The notes beneath the pieces are model-generated. The model was not told where the DNA came from. It worked only from the letters and a program-made list of their open reading frames with translations, and did not search any database. This document shows, one piece after another, positions 41,704-49,815 of a stretch of 64,000 nucleotides of DNA (position 1 is its first letter; every line of letters starts with the position of its first letter). This DNA is from Cupriavidus basilensis (lineage in GTDB: Bacteria > Pseudomonadota > Gammaproteobacteria > Burkholderiales > Burkholderiaceae): positions 1,860,001-1,924,000 of the forward strand of contig NZ_CP062804.1 of NCBI RefSeq assembly GCF_008801925.2, read 5' to 3'. The translations under genes were made by a program, and so were the position numbers.

Positions 41704-41867
41704 TGCCAGCGACGCAGCACCGCCGGCGATCGCCGGATGATGCGCCCAGGCCGTGGCTCAAGCGGGTCGGCTGGATGGTGCTGATCTGGGTGGCCAGCGT
41801 GGCTGCGCTTGGCGTGGCGGCTTTGCTGCTGCGCCTGCTGATGCGGCTGGCAGGCATGCATAGCTGA
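41703..41867 (+). CDS. DUF2474 small subunit of the bd-type oxidase
   Basis: 54 aa. Basic N-terminus, one transmembrane helix (about 22-45, VGWMVLIWVASVAALGVAALLLRLL). Its position, overlapping cioB by TGATG, and its single-helix form match DUF2474, the CydX/CydS-like accessory polypeptide of CIO enzymes, where such small proteins stabilise the heme site. Small enough to be missed by gene callers. Confidence 0.85.
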   Translation: MPATQHRRRSPDDAPRPWLKRVGWMVLIWVASVAALGVAALLLRLLMRLAGMHS

Positions 41868-41884
41868 GGGGCGTTGGCGGCCCG

Positions 41885-41907
41885 GCGCCCCGGCATCTGC
41901 GGGGCGC
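41885..41907 (+). terminator. Hairpin downstream of the cio operon
   Basis: Perfect 8-bp stem GCGCCCCG (41885-41892) / CGGGGCGC (41900-41907), 7-nt loop. It is followed by GATCCTTTG, not a run of U, so it is a likely hairpin between convergent genes but not a canonical intrinsic terminator. Confidence 0.5.
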
Positions 41908-41949
41908 GATCCTTTGAACGTTGATCTTTGACCTTTGACCCTCAGCGGC

Positions 41950-42714
41950 TCACGCCGAAAGTCCACCATCCACGCCAATGCTCTGGCCGTGGATGAAGCG
42001 CCCGGCCGGCGATGCCAGCAACACCGCCAGCCCCGCCACATCCTTCGCCTCGCCAATCCGCCGCATCGGAATCGCGGCGGCCAGGCGCGCCTCCTGTTCC
42101 GGGTTACCCCATAGCGCCTCGCGCGAGAATTCCGTGCGCACCGGCCCGGGGTTGATCGCATTCACGTTGATCCCCTTCGGCCCGAGCTCCAGCGCCAGGC
42201 TGCGCACCGCGCCGTCCGTTGCGGCCTTGGTGATGCTGTACATGCCGAGCATGGCCGAGCCGCGCTTGGCGGCGATGCTCGACATGAAGATGACGGCACC
42301 GTCGCCACGCTCGATCATCTGCGGCGCCAACGCATTGACCAGCACCAGGTTGCCTCGCACATTGCCCGCCATGGCCTGCTCGAACACTTCCGGGCCCTGG
42401 CTCAGCAGCGCGCCCGCCGTGCTGCTGCCCGCCGCGTTCAGCACCAGCGCATCCACGCGGCCGTAGGCATCCAGCGCTTGCCTGGCAAACGCCTGCACGC
42501 TCTCCACGTTGCCGATATCGCAAGCGATGCCCTTGGCCTTGAAGCCCTCGCCCTCCAGTGCGGCCGCTACCGCCTGGGAAGCGGCCTGGTCACGGCCGGA
42601 TACCACAAGCGCGGCGCCAGAGGCGCCCAGCGCACGGGCCATTTCCAGCCCCATGCCCTTGGTGGAGCCGGTGATGACGGCAACGCGGCCGGTGAGATCG
42701 AACAGGTTCTGCAT
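41950..42714 (-). CDS. SDR-family oxidoreductase, classical
   Basis: 254 aa, standard length. Nucleotide site TGSTKGMGLEMA (TGxxxGxG, residues 15-26), NAAG (NAAGSST), catalytic S146 and Y159-x-x-x-K163 in GMYSITKAATDGAV, and C-terminal GQSIGVDGGLSA, all typical of FabG-like enzymes. It is divergent from the TetR gene with a shared A/T-rich operator at 42805-42819. ATG 42712-42714 follows AGGAG by 8 nt; longer frames upstream lie in the control region. Substrate not deducible. Confidence 0.9.
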   Translation of the reverse strand: MQNLFDLTGRVAVITGSTKGMGLEMARALGASGAALVVSGRDQAASQAVAAALEGEGFKAKGIACDIGNVESVQAFARQALDAYGRVDALVLNAAGSSTAGALLSQGPEVFEQAMAGNVRGNLVLVNALAPQMIERGDGAVIFMSSIAAKRGSAMLGMYSITKAATDGAVRSLALELGPKGINVNAINPGPVRTEFSREALWGNPEQEARLAAAIPMRRIGEAKDVAGLAVLLASPAGRFIHGQSIGVDGGLSA

Positions 42715-42804
42715 GACGGATTCTCCTGATACAGAGGAAAAGAATGGCAACGCCGCCCGCATCCGGGATGCCGCGCGGCGATGCCAACTTAAATGATAGT
42801 CAAC

Positions 42805-42819
42805 ATTTATTGAATAAAT
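42805..42819. promoter_or_regulatory. TetR operator between SDR and TetR genes
   Basis: ATTTATT (42805-42811), G, AATAAAT (42813-42819), a perfect 15-bp dyad in the only A/T-rich stretch of the intergenic region. It overlaps the candidate -35 of the TetR gene. Confidence 0.7.
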
Positions 42820-42838
42820 TATGGCCGTCATATAAAAT
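42810..42838 (+). promoter_or_regulatory. Candidate promoter of TetR-MFS operon
   Basis: TTGAAT (42810-42815), 17 nt, TAAAAT (42833-42838). It overlaps the TetR dyad, which would give repression. The first ATG of tetR is 42873 with AGGAG before it. Confidence 0.55.
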
Positions 42839-42872
42839 CCGGTCAAGCAAAGTTTCAGCAGGAGAGCCCGAT

Positions 42873-43469
42873 ATGGCGCGCGCATCACGAGAGCAGGCAG
42901 ACAAGCACAGGGAAGCCATCGAGCAGGCCTCCTCCAAGCTATTTCGCGAGCGCGGCCTGAACGGCGTGAGCGTGGCCGAACTGATGGCCGGCGCGGGCCT
43001 CACGCACGGTGGCTTCTATGGGCACTTCTCGTCCAAGGACGCGCTGGCCGCGCTGGCGAGCAAGCGCGCCTTCGAGGAATCCGCGCGGCGCTGGTCGCGC
43101 CGCATCGAACGCGCCAAAGGCGACAAGCAGGCGATGCGCACCAGCCTGGTGGACGCCTACCTCACCACGGCGCATTGCACCGACCGCGGCGATGGCTGCG
43201 CGGCGGTGGCCCTCGCCGGCGACATTGCCCGCGAACCGGCGGACAAGCCAGTGCGCCAGGTCTATATCGACGGCCTCAAGGTCATGGTCGAGGACTGGAT
43301 GAAGACGGTCGAGCACGCCGACCCGGCCGAGCGCCGCAAGCTGGCGCTGGGACAGCTGGCCATGCTGGTGGGCGCCATGACGCTGGCACGTGCCACGCAG
43401 GGCGATGCCATCTCCGAAGACATCCTGGCCGCGGCGCGCGACATGCTGCTGGGCCCGAATCCGCAGTAA
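42873..43469 (+). CDS. TetR-family repressor
   Basis: 198 aa. HTH about 15-60 (HREAIEQASSKLFRERGLNGVSVAELMAGAGLTHGGFYGHFSSKDALAALASKRAFEES) with the AcrR-like core. C-terminal domain has TTAHCTDRGDGCAAVALAGDIAREP, a TetR_C motif with two Cys around a Gly. It is divergent from the SDR and runs into an MFS gene (53 bp gap), an arrangement often seen for drug- or metabolite-responsive efflux. AGGAG 7 nt before ATG supports the start. Confidence 0.9.
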   Translation: MARASREQADKHREAIEQASSKLFRERGLNGVSVAELMAGAGLTHGGFYGHFSSKDALAALASKRAFEESARRWSRRIERAKGDKQAMRTSLVDAYLTTAHCTDRGDGCAAVALAGDIAREPADKPVRQVYIDGLKVMVEDWMKTVEHADPAERRKLALGQLAMLVGAMTLARATQGDAISEDILAAARDMLLGPNPQ

Positions 43470-43521
43470 CAGCAAGGGCCAGCGCCCCAAGACAAACCAA
43501 ACGCCCCCCGGAACCCGACCC

Positions 43522-44838
43522 ATGTTCGCTCAAGCGCTTTCCAGCCGGCTCGACCGGCGCGGCATCCACTACGCATGGCTGATCGCCGCCATCACCTTCT
43601 GCGTGATGCTGACCACCTCGGCCGCGCTCGGCCTGCCCGGCGCCTTCCTCAAGCCACTGACGCGCGAGATGGGCTGGGACACGGATCAGATCTCATCCAT
43701 CCTCGCGTTTCGCTTTGCGCTGTTCGGCCTGATGGCCCCGTTCTCGGCGATCCTGATGGAGCGTTTCGGCGTGCGCAACGTGGTGTGGGCCGCGCTGGCG
43801 CTGATAGCCGGCGGCATGGCGCTGGCCACCGTGGCCACCGAGCTGTGGCAATTGTTCATTGCCTGGGGCCTGATGCTCGGCGTTGGCTCTGGCCTGACCG
43901 CGCTGGTGCTCGCGGCCGTGGTCGCCAGCCGCTGGTTCAGCGCGCGCCGCGGGCTGGTGATCGGCATCCTGACCGCCAGCTCGGCCACCGGCCAGCTGGC
44001 GTTCCTGCCCGTGGCCGCCTGGCTGATCGAGCATATGGGCTGGCGCATCGCGGTGGTGCCTGTGCTGGGCGCCTGCGCGGTGCTGGCCGTGCTGGTGTTC
44101 TGCTTCATGCGCAACCGTCCGGCCGACGTGGGCCTGGCTGCGTTCGGTGAGGTGCCGGTGCACGTGCAAGCCGCGCCGGCACCGACCAGTGCGCCCACGC
44201 CGCTGACCTTGCGCGGGCCCTTTGTGGTGCTGCGCGACGCCGCCCGCAACCAGACCTTCTGGATCCTGGCCGGCACCTTCTTCATCTGCGGGCTGAGCAC
44301 CAACGGCCTGATCCAGACGCACTTCATCTCGCTGTGCGCGGACTTCGGCATGGCCGCCGTGCCGGCCGCCGGCGCGCTGGCGATGATGGGCGCGTTCGAC
44401 TTTGTCGGCACCATCCTGTCGGGCTGGCTGTCGGACCGCTATGACTGCCGCAAGCTGCTGTTCTGGTATTACGGGCTGCGCGGGCTGTCGCTGTTCTGGC
44501 TGCCGCACTCCACGTTCACGCTGTATGGCTTGTCCATCTTCGCCATGTTCTATGGCCTGGACTGGATCGCCACAGTGCCGCCCACGGTCAGGCTGGCAGG
44601 CTCGGTATTCGGCAAGGAGCGCGCACCAATGGTGTTCGGCTGGATCTTTGCAGCCCACCAGGTCGGCGCCGCCACGGCTGCGTTTGGCGCGGGCCTTACC
44701 CGTACCTTGCTGCTGACCTACACGCCGGCGCTGTACGCCGCGGGCGCGGCGTGCGTGGTGGCCGCGCTGCTGGCGTTGATGGTGCGGCGCCCGAACACGC
44801 AGGCTAGCGGTGCGGCCCCGCAGGCAGCCAAGGCCTGA
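43522..44838 (+). CDS. MFS transporter (12 helices)
   Basis: 438 aa, 12 predicted helices in two halves (about 15-200 and 240-420) with a central cytoplasmic loop (AAPAPTSAPTPLTLRG). It has G-R-x-x-R-like RFGVRNV and FSARRGLVIGI elements in the cytoplasmic loops (loop 2-3), and belongs to the oxalate/formate or monocarboxylate-type branch by appearance. The start ATG 43522 gives a normal N-terminus. Co-transcribed with the TetR gene upstream. Substrate unknown. Confidence 0.88.
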   Translation: MFAQALSSRLDRRGIHYAWLIAAITFCVMLTTSAALGLPGAFLKPLTREMGWDTDQISSILAFRFALFGLMAPFSAILMERFGVRNVVWAALALIAGGMALATVATELWQLFIAWGLMLGVGSGLTALVLAAVVASRWFSARRGLVIGILTASSATGQLAFLPVAAWLIEHMGWRIAVVPVLGACAVLAVLVFCFMRNRPADVGLAAFGEVPVHVQAAPAPTSAPTPLTLRGPFVVLRDAARNQTFWILAGTFFICGLSTNGLIQTHFISLCADFGMAAVPAAGALAMMGAFDFVGTILSGWLSDRYDCRKLLFWYYGLRGLSLFWLPHSTFTLYGLSIFAMFYGLDWIATVPPTVRLAGSVFGKERAPMVFGWIFAAHQVGAATAAFGAGLTRTLLLTYTPALYAAGAACVVAALLALMVRRPNTQASGAAPQAAKA

Positions 44839-44858
44839 CATTCGCGGCGCTCGCCGCC

Positions 44859-44897
44859 GCTGCGTTGCCCACGTCGCCATGACAGGGGCAACGCAGC
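44859..44897 (+). terminator. Terminator-type hairpin after the MFS gene
   Basis: Perfect 11-bp stem GCTGCGTTGCC (44859-44869) / GGCAACGCAGC (44887-44897) with a 17-nt loop, 20 bp after the MFS stop. It is followed by ACGTTTGATCC, so the U tract is weak. Confidence 0.6.
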
Positions 44898-45089
44898 ACG
44901 TTTGATCCCCGCACTACATCCCGCCTTACGCCTCGCGTCCTCTCCCTTCGTCGTCCTCCGCGGTCATTGCTGGCGCCGCACTCTCCTCGCTTTTTTCGTC
45001 CTCCATCCCGCCATCCAGGCAGGGCGTGCGCCTCTGCGTGCCGGTCCCATCAAGAATACAAATGGGCGTATCAGCATTCTTTGCCTCCC

Positions 45090-45105
45090 TGTCACCCGCA
45101 TGACA
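45090..45105. promoter_or_regulatory. TGTCA/TGACA dyad upstream of the phospholipase region
   Basis: TGTCA (45090-45094), CCCGCA, TGACA (45101-45105). It resembles half of a Pho box (CTGTCA) in inverted rather than direct orientation; a regulator is not identifiable. Confidence 0.35.
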
Positions 45106-45123
45106 ACCCCTTTTCTTACTCTG

Positions 45124-45180
45124 CCAACGCGTCACGGGGAGCGTGATCGGACGCGCCGCCGGAGCGGCGCGCCGCGTTGG
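45124..45180 (+). ncRNA. Possible structured leader RNA (three-way junction)
   Basis: Three nested perfect stems in 57 nt: P1 CCAACGCG (45124-45131) with CGCGTTGG (45173-45180); P2 TCACG (45132-45136) with CGTGA (45142-45146), loop GGGAG; P3 CGCGCCGC (45152-45159) with GCGGCGCG (45164-45171), loop CGGA. Unpaired TCGGA (45147-45151) and one C (45172) complete the junction. It ends 23 nt before the ATG of the downstream gene and 11 nt before its Shine-Dalgarno (AGAGGAA). No known class is recognised. Confidence 0.5.
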
Positions 45181-45203
45181 ATAACAGAAAAGAGGAACCG
45201 GAT

Positions 45204-47219
45204 ATGGCATGGAAACAGCGGGCACGCATGGCATGTGGCCTGGCCCTGGCGGGCACGGTAGCGGCATGCGGCGGCGGAGGCAGCGACTCGCCGGCAGTGG
45301 TGGCACCCGATCAGAACAACACGGGCGGCAGTGGCGTTGCCAGCAAGAAAGTGCTGCTGGTCGGCGTGGACGGCGCCACCTATAGCCAGCTGCAAAACGG
45401 CATCGCCCAGCGCACGTTGCCCAACCTGGCCACGCTGTCGATCACGCCAGCATCGACCGGCGGCCGGCTCGGCACCACCACCGAGCAGGTTCCGCTTGCC
45501 GGCCCGAGCTGGGCCACCGTCCTCGCCGGCAACTGGGCGAACCGCCACGGCGTCAGCGACGACGTTGCCGTGGCCACCGGCTTGCGCACGCCGAGCCTGT
45601 TCCAGTACTTGCGCGCCAACGCCGGCTCGAGCCGGCTGCGCCGCGGCGTCGCTTCCAGCGCGCCCGTGCTGCCAGCACTGCTCAAGGCCGACGTGGCCGC
45701 GGGCAATCTCGATTCGATGCGCGACTGCACCGCCGACGACAACTGCGTGGCGCAAGAGGGTGTGAAGCTGGTGCAGTCCGGCTACGACGTGGTCTTCGCC
45801 CAGTTCAGCGCGCCCGACCTGGCTGCGTCCGCCCAGGGCTTCCAGAACGGCGGCTACGCCACCGCGCTGTCCGGCTTTGACCAGGCGCTGGGCAAGCTGC
45901 TGGCTGCCGTGCAAGCGCGCCGCGCCGCCAATGCCAACGAAGACTGGCTGGTCGCCGTGACCACCAGTCACGGCCTGGACGCGACGGGTTCCACCACCAC
46001 GCTGCCGACGGTGCAAAACCGCACCACCTTCATCGCGCTCAACAAGCCCTTCAACACGGCGGTGGCCGGCAACCTGCCGGCCGCGCCCGCCAATGCGGAC
46101 GCGCTGGCGGCACTGCCGACCGAGGCCGACCTGCTGCCCACCATGCTCGCGCACGTTGGCGTGGCCCTGCCCGCCGCCTCGTACCAGATCGACGGCTCGG
46201 CTTTGGCCGGCACAGCGGGCGTGCGGGCCTTGCAGTCCGTGGTGGGCAGCACCAGCACCTCGATCGTGCTGTCATGGCAAAACCCCACCACCGCCAGCGG
46301 CGACATGACCCTGCTGCGCGACGGCGTACAGATCGCCACGCTGCCGGCCGGCACGTCCACCTATGAGGACAAGACCATCACCCCGCCGGCCAGCGGCGTG
46401 TACCACTTCAACTACACGCTGGTGCGCAACGGTGTGCCCACCGCGTTGCTGGCACAGATCAACTACGTCAAGCCAATCGTGCTGGCCGACACGCTGCGCA
46501 ACAACCTGGCTGCTTACTACAGTTTCGAGACGCTGCCGGCAACCGACAGCAAGGGCACGACCACCATCGGCCCCTGGATTCCCGGCACCGATGGCGGCTC
46601 GCTGAGCAGCGACAATTTCGGCGGCAAGGCGCTGAAGGTCGATTCGAGAATCGATGCCTATCGGCTCACGCAGAACGGCGCCGATATCGCACTCGCCCCG
46701 CAATTCACCATCGGCTTCTGGTTCAGGTCCGACTGCACGCAAGGCAACGGCACCGGCGAGCCGATCCTGGCCAACAAGAACTGGACCTCCGGCAGCAACG
46801 CGGGCATCGCGATCGGCCTGTGGGGCAGCTGCTCGGTGAGCTTCAACATCGGCAGCGGCGGCAAGCGCGACGACATCACGGGCATGACGTTCAGCGCCAA
46901 CCAGTGGACCTACCTGGCCTTGTCGATCAACGCCACGGCCAAGACCTTCAGCGCCTACCTCATCGACCCGGTGCTCGGGCTGCAAAAGGCTGAAAACAAG
47001 GCCATCGCCAACACCGACGTGACCAAGCTCAACGGCCTGGCCACCAAGGCCTGGGGCCTCAATGACGATGCCACGCATGCCTATGTGGCGAACAACGGCG
47101 GCGCGCTCAAGGGCGTGATGGAGTTCAACGACCTGGCCATGTGGACGCGCCAGCTCAGCCTGGCCGAGCTGCAGAGCATTGCCGGCTCGCACCAGCCGCT
47201 GTCCACGCTCAACCCCTGA
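45204..47219 (+). CDS. LamG-type lipoprotein with alkaline-phosphatase-like domain
   Basis: 671 aa. Lipoprotein signal peptide with lipobox VAAC (C22 in LAGTVAACGGGG). The N-terminal half (about 45-350) has the type-I phosphodiesterase/alkaline-phosphatase-like pattern VLLVGVDGATYSQL and SHGLDATG, with LLPTMLAHVGV near its end, but metal ligands are not as clear as in true enzymes. The C-terminal half (about 430-660) contains a laminin-G/concanavalin fold (AAYYSFETLPATDSKG, FTIGFWFRSDC, GVMEFNDLAMWTRQLSLAELQSIAG). It looks like an outer-membrane-anchored glycan- or lipid-binding phosphodiesterase. ATG 45204 follows AGAGGAA; it leads the cluster with PLC. Confidence 0.75.
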   Translation: MAWKQRARMACGLALAGTVAACGGGGSDSPAVVAPDQNNTGGSGVASKKVLLVGVDGATYSQLQNGIAQRTLPNLATLSITPASTGGRLGTTTEQVPLAGPSWATVLAGNWANRHGVSDDVAVATGLRTPSLFQYLRANAGSSRLRRGVASSAPVLPALLKADVAAGNLDSMRDCTADDNCVAQEGVKLVQSGYDVVFAQFSAPDLAASAQGFQNGGYATALSGFDQALGKLLAAVQARRAANANEDWLVAVTTSHGLDATGSTTTLPTVQNRTTFIALNKPFNTAVAGNLPAAPANADALAALPTEADLLPTMLAHVGVALPAASYQIDGSALAGTAGVRALQSVVGSTSTSIVLSWQNPTTASGDMTLLRDGVQIATLPAGTSTYEDKTITPPASGVYHFNYTLVRNGVPTALLAQINYVKPIVLADTLRNNLAAYYSFETLPATDSKGTTTIGPWIPGTDGGSLSSDNFGGKALKVDSRIDAYRLTQNGADIALAPQFTIGFWFRSDCTQGNGTGEPILANKNWTSGSNAGIAIGLWGSCSVSFNIGSGGKRDDITGMTFSANQWTYLALSINATAKTFSAYLIDPVLGLQKAENKAIANTDVTKLNGLATKAWGLNDDATHAYVANNGGALKGVMEFNDLAMWTRQLSLAELQSIAGSHQPLSTLNP

Positions 47220-47247
47220 TACCTATTCCCCGAGAGCAAACGTGACC

Positions 47248-47412
47248 ATGAAGCCTTCAATCTCCTTCTTCGCGCAGCCGGGCTGGCTGGCGGCACTGGT
47301 GCTGTGCGCCACGCTGACGGCTTGCGGCGGCGACGCCAATGACAAGCCCGCCGATCCGGCGCAGCCCGGGCAGCAGCCCGCAGCCACGCCGCAGTTGCGC
47401 TGCGCACCCTGA
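47248..47412 (+). CDS. Small lipoprotein, 54 aa
   Basis: 54 aa. Lipobox LTAC (C26) after a short hydrophobic helix (WLAALVLCATLTAC), then a Pro/Ala/Gln-rich tail (DKPADPAQPGQQPAATPQLRCAP). Sits between the LamG lipoprotein (29 bp gap) and the phospholipase C gene (101 bp gap), on the same strand. It may be an accessory or a chaperone of the secreted enzyme; no family recognised. A GTG two codons upstream (47242) is a possible alternative start. Small and easily missed. Confidence 0.6.
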   Translation: MKPSISFFAQPGWLAALVLCATLTACGGDANDKPADPAQPGQQPAATPQLRCAP

Positions 47413-47513
47413 CAAGCATTAGCAAACCGTCGCCAACAGCGGCGTGCGCCAGCGCGCGATAGCGCACCGGCGCCACGCCCTGCACCAACCGAACAGTCCA
47501 GCATAAAACCAAG

Positions 47514-49667
47514 ATGAGCCTTCACAGCAGACGCAAATTCCTCAAGATGGCCGGCGGCAGCGCCGCCGCCACCGCGGCGCTGGCCGCCTTCCCGCCCTCG
47601 ATCCGGCGCGCGCTGGCGATTCCCGCCAACAACGCCACCGGCACCATCCGCGATGTGGAGCACGTGGTGATCCTGATGCAGGAAAACCGCTCCTTCGACA
47701 ATTACTTCGGCACCCTGCAGGGCGTGCGCGGCTTTGGCGATCGTTTCCCGATCCCGCTGGCTGGCGGCCTCAATGTCTGGCAGCAGGCCTACACCAACCG
47801 CATCGTGCAGCCGTACCACCTCGACAGCACGGCCGGCAATGCGCAGCGCGTCAGCGGCACGCCGCACAGCTACCCCGACGCCCAGAACGCCTGGGACCTG
47901 GGCCGCATGAACAAGTGGCCCACCTTCAAGAACACCCAGTCGATGGGCTACTACACCCAGACCGAGCTGGACTTCCAGTTCGCGCTCGCCAACGCCTTCA
48001 CGCTGTGCGACGCCTATCACTGCGGCTTCCATGGCGGCACCAACACCAACCGCCTGTTCCACTGGACCGGCACCAACGACCCCACCGGCGCCAATGGCGG
48101 CCCGGTGATCGACAACAGCGGCGACTCCATGGGCGCATCCACCGGCGGCTACCGCTGGACCACGTATCCGGAGCGCCTGCAGGCGGCGGGCGTGAGCTGG
48201 AAGCTGTACCAGAACATGCCGGACAACTTCACCGACAACCCGCTGGCTGGCTTCGTGCAATATCGCAAGGCCAACGAGGCGCGGGGCAATGCGTCCAATG
48301 GCAGCCCCTACCCGGCCTATACCATCGCCGACGACGCCATCAACCCGCTCATCAAGGGCATCGGCAACACCATGCCGGACGGCGGCTTCCTGCAAGCGCT
48401 GAAGGACGACATCGCCGCGGGCAGCCTGCCGCAGGTGTCATGGATCGTGGCGCCGGCGAACTACTCCGAGCACCCGGGGCCTTCCAGCCCGGTGCAAGGC
48501 GCCTGGTACACGCAGGAAGTGCTCAATGCGCTGACGGCCAACCCGGCCATCTGGAGCAAGACCGTGCTCCTGATCAACTTCGACGAGAACGACGGCTTCT
48601 TCGACCATGTGCCGCCGCCCTGCGCGCCTGCCTACGACGCCAACGGCGTGCTCGCCGGCAAGTCCACCGTCGCCACCGACGGTGAGTACCATACCGACAT
48701 GCATCCCTACGGCCCCGGCCCGCGCGTGCCGATGTACGTGGTCTCGCCGTGGAGCCGCGGTGGCTGGGTCAACTCGCAGGTATTCGACCACACCTCGGTG
48801 CTGCGTTTCCTGGAGGCACGCTTCGGCGTTGCCGAGACCAACATCAGCCCGTACCGCCGCGCCATCTGCGGCGACATGCTGTCGGCGTTCAACTTCGTCA
48901 GCCCGAACAGCGCGGCGCTGCCCAACATCCCCAACCGCACCAAGACCGATGCCGACAGCGTGCGCGCTGCGCAGGAAGCAAAACTTCAGGTAGCGTTGCC
49001 CACGGTAGCCGCCCAGGCCGCCAACCCGGCCACCCAGCCCGCGGGCACACGGCCCTCGCGCGCGCTGCCCTACGAGCTGCATGTGAGCGGCCGCGAGGAT
49101 CCGGGCGCCAAGGCCATGTGGCTGCTGCTGAGCAACACCGGCACGGCCGCCGCCGTCTTCCACGTGTACGACCGCCTGCACCTGGACCGCGTGCCGCGCC
49201 GCTATGCGGTGGAGCCGGGCAAACAGGTCAATGACAGCTGGGACGTCTTCACCGCTGACAACGGCAAATACGACCTGTGGGTGCTGGGCCCGAACGGATT
49301 CCACCGGGCCTTCCAGGGCGATGTCAGCACCGTGGCCGCCGCGGGCGGCACCGCGCCGGAAATCCGGGTGTGCTACGACATCGCCAATGCCGCCGTCTAC
49401 CTGACCATGATCAATACCGGCACCAATGCCTGCACCTTCACCGTCACGCCCGCCGCCTACCGTGACGACGGCCCCTGGACCTTCGACATCCCGGCCGGCA
49501 AGCAGCTCGACCAGCATTGGCCGGTGGGGCTTCAGGGCAACTGGTACGACTTCGTCGTGACCACCACCCAGGGCAGCTTCCGGCGCCGCTTTGCCGGCCG
49601 CCTGGAAACGGGCGCCGACTCCATCTCCGACCCGGCCCAGGGCAAGCCCGCGCGGGCAGTGCCCTGA
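47514..49667 (+). CDS. Phospholipase C, phosphocholine-specific-like, Tat-exported
   Basis: 717 aa, near the length of PlcN/PlcH (about 690-730). Tat signal: S5-R6-R7-K8-F9-L10-K11 followed by a hydrophobic Ala/Gly-rich region. The catalytic domain opens with HVVILMQENRSFDNYFG (about 50-66), the acid-phosphatase-superfamily PLC signature, then conserved GWHGGTN-like YHCGFHGGTNTNRLF, and the C-terminal half holds two DUF756 beta-sandwich domains (about 515-700). It hydrolyses phosphatidylcholine and related phospholipids outside the cytoplasm. Adjacent lipoproteins may assist or anchor it. A hairpin terminator begins 4 bp after the stop. Confidence 0.9.
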   Translation: MSLHSRRKFLKMAGGSAAATAALAAFPPSIRRALAIPANNATGTIRDVEHVVILMQENRSFDNYFGTLQGVRGFGDRFPIPLAGGLNVWQQAYTNRIVQPYHLDSTAGNAQRVSGTPHSYPDAQNAWDLGRMNKWPTFKNTQSMGYYTQTELDFQFALANAFTLCDAYHCGFHGGTNTNRLFHWTGTNDPTGANGGPVIDNSGDSMGASTGGYRWTTYPERLQAAGVSWKLYQNMPDNFTDNPLAGFVQYRKANEARGNASNGSPYPAYTIADDAINPLIKGIGNTMPDGGFLQALKDDIAAGSLPQVSWIVAPANYSEHPGPSSPVQGAWYTQEVLNALTANPAIWSKTVLLINFDENDGFFDHVPPPCAPAYDANGVLAGKSTVATDGEYHTDMHPYGPGPRVPMYVVSPWSRGGWVNSQVFDHTSVLRFLEARFGVAETNISPYRRAICGDMLSAFNFVSPNSAALPNIPNRTKTDADSVRAAQEAKLQVALPTVAAQAANPATQPAGTRPSRALPYELHVSGREDPGAKAMWLLLSNTGTAAAVFHVYDRLHLDRVPRRYAVEPGKQVNDSWDVFTADNGKYDLWVLGPNGFHRAFQGDVSTVAAAGGTAPEIRVCYDIANAAVYLTMINTGTNACTFTVTPAAYRDDGPWTFDIPAGKQLDQHWPVGLQGNWYDFVVTTTQGSFRRRFAGRLETGADSISDPAQGKPARAVP

Positions 49668-49671
49668 ACGC

Positions 49672-49700
49672 AGCCCGGGCCGCACGCACAGGCCCGGGCT
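49672..49700 (+). terminator. Terminator-type hairpin after phospholipase C
   Basis: Perfect 10-bp stem AGCCCGGGCC (49672-49681) / GGCCCGGGCT (49691-49700), 9-nt loop, 4 bp after the stop codon; followed by TGCCTGTT, a modest U-rich end. Confidence 0.75.
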
Positions 49701-49815
49701 TGCCTGTTACCCCCGGCTTCTTCGCCGCGCCGCCGCGCCCGTGGCCGCGCGGCGAAGAACTGTCATAAATCGCCGCTAGACTGGCGCGCTTGCGCAATCC
49801 CCACGGAAATCCCCC

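Larger units (their letters stand above)
44839..45203. other. 365-bp intergenic region before the lipoprotein-PLC genes
   Basis: Contains the MFS terminator hairpin (44859-44897), a pyrimidine-rich tract near 44940-45010, a TGTCA/TGACA dyad (45090-45105) and the structured element (45124-45180). No reading frame with a good ribosome-binding site is seen; I find no confident promoter. Confidence 0.5.

Noticed and set aside
45090..45105. Pho box upstream of the phospholipase region
   Set aside because: The half-sites are inverted rather than direct and spaced by 6, unlike the PhoB consensus.
45124..45180. Reading the three-stem element as an intrinsic terminator
   Set aside because: It has no U-run and ends close to a ribosome-binding site; an RNA leader is more fitting.
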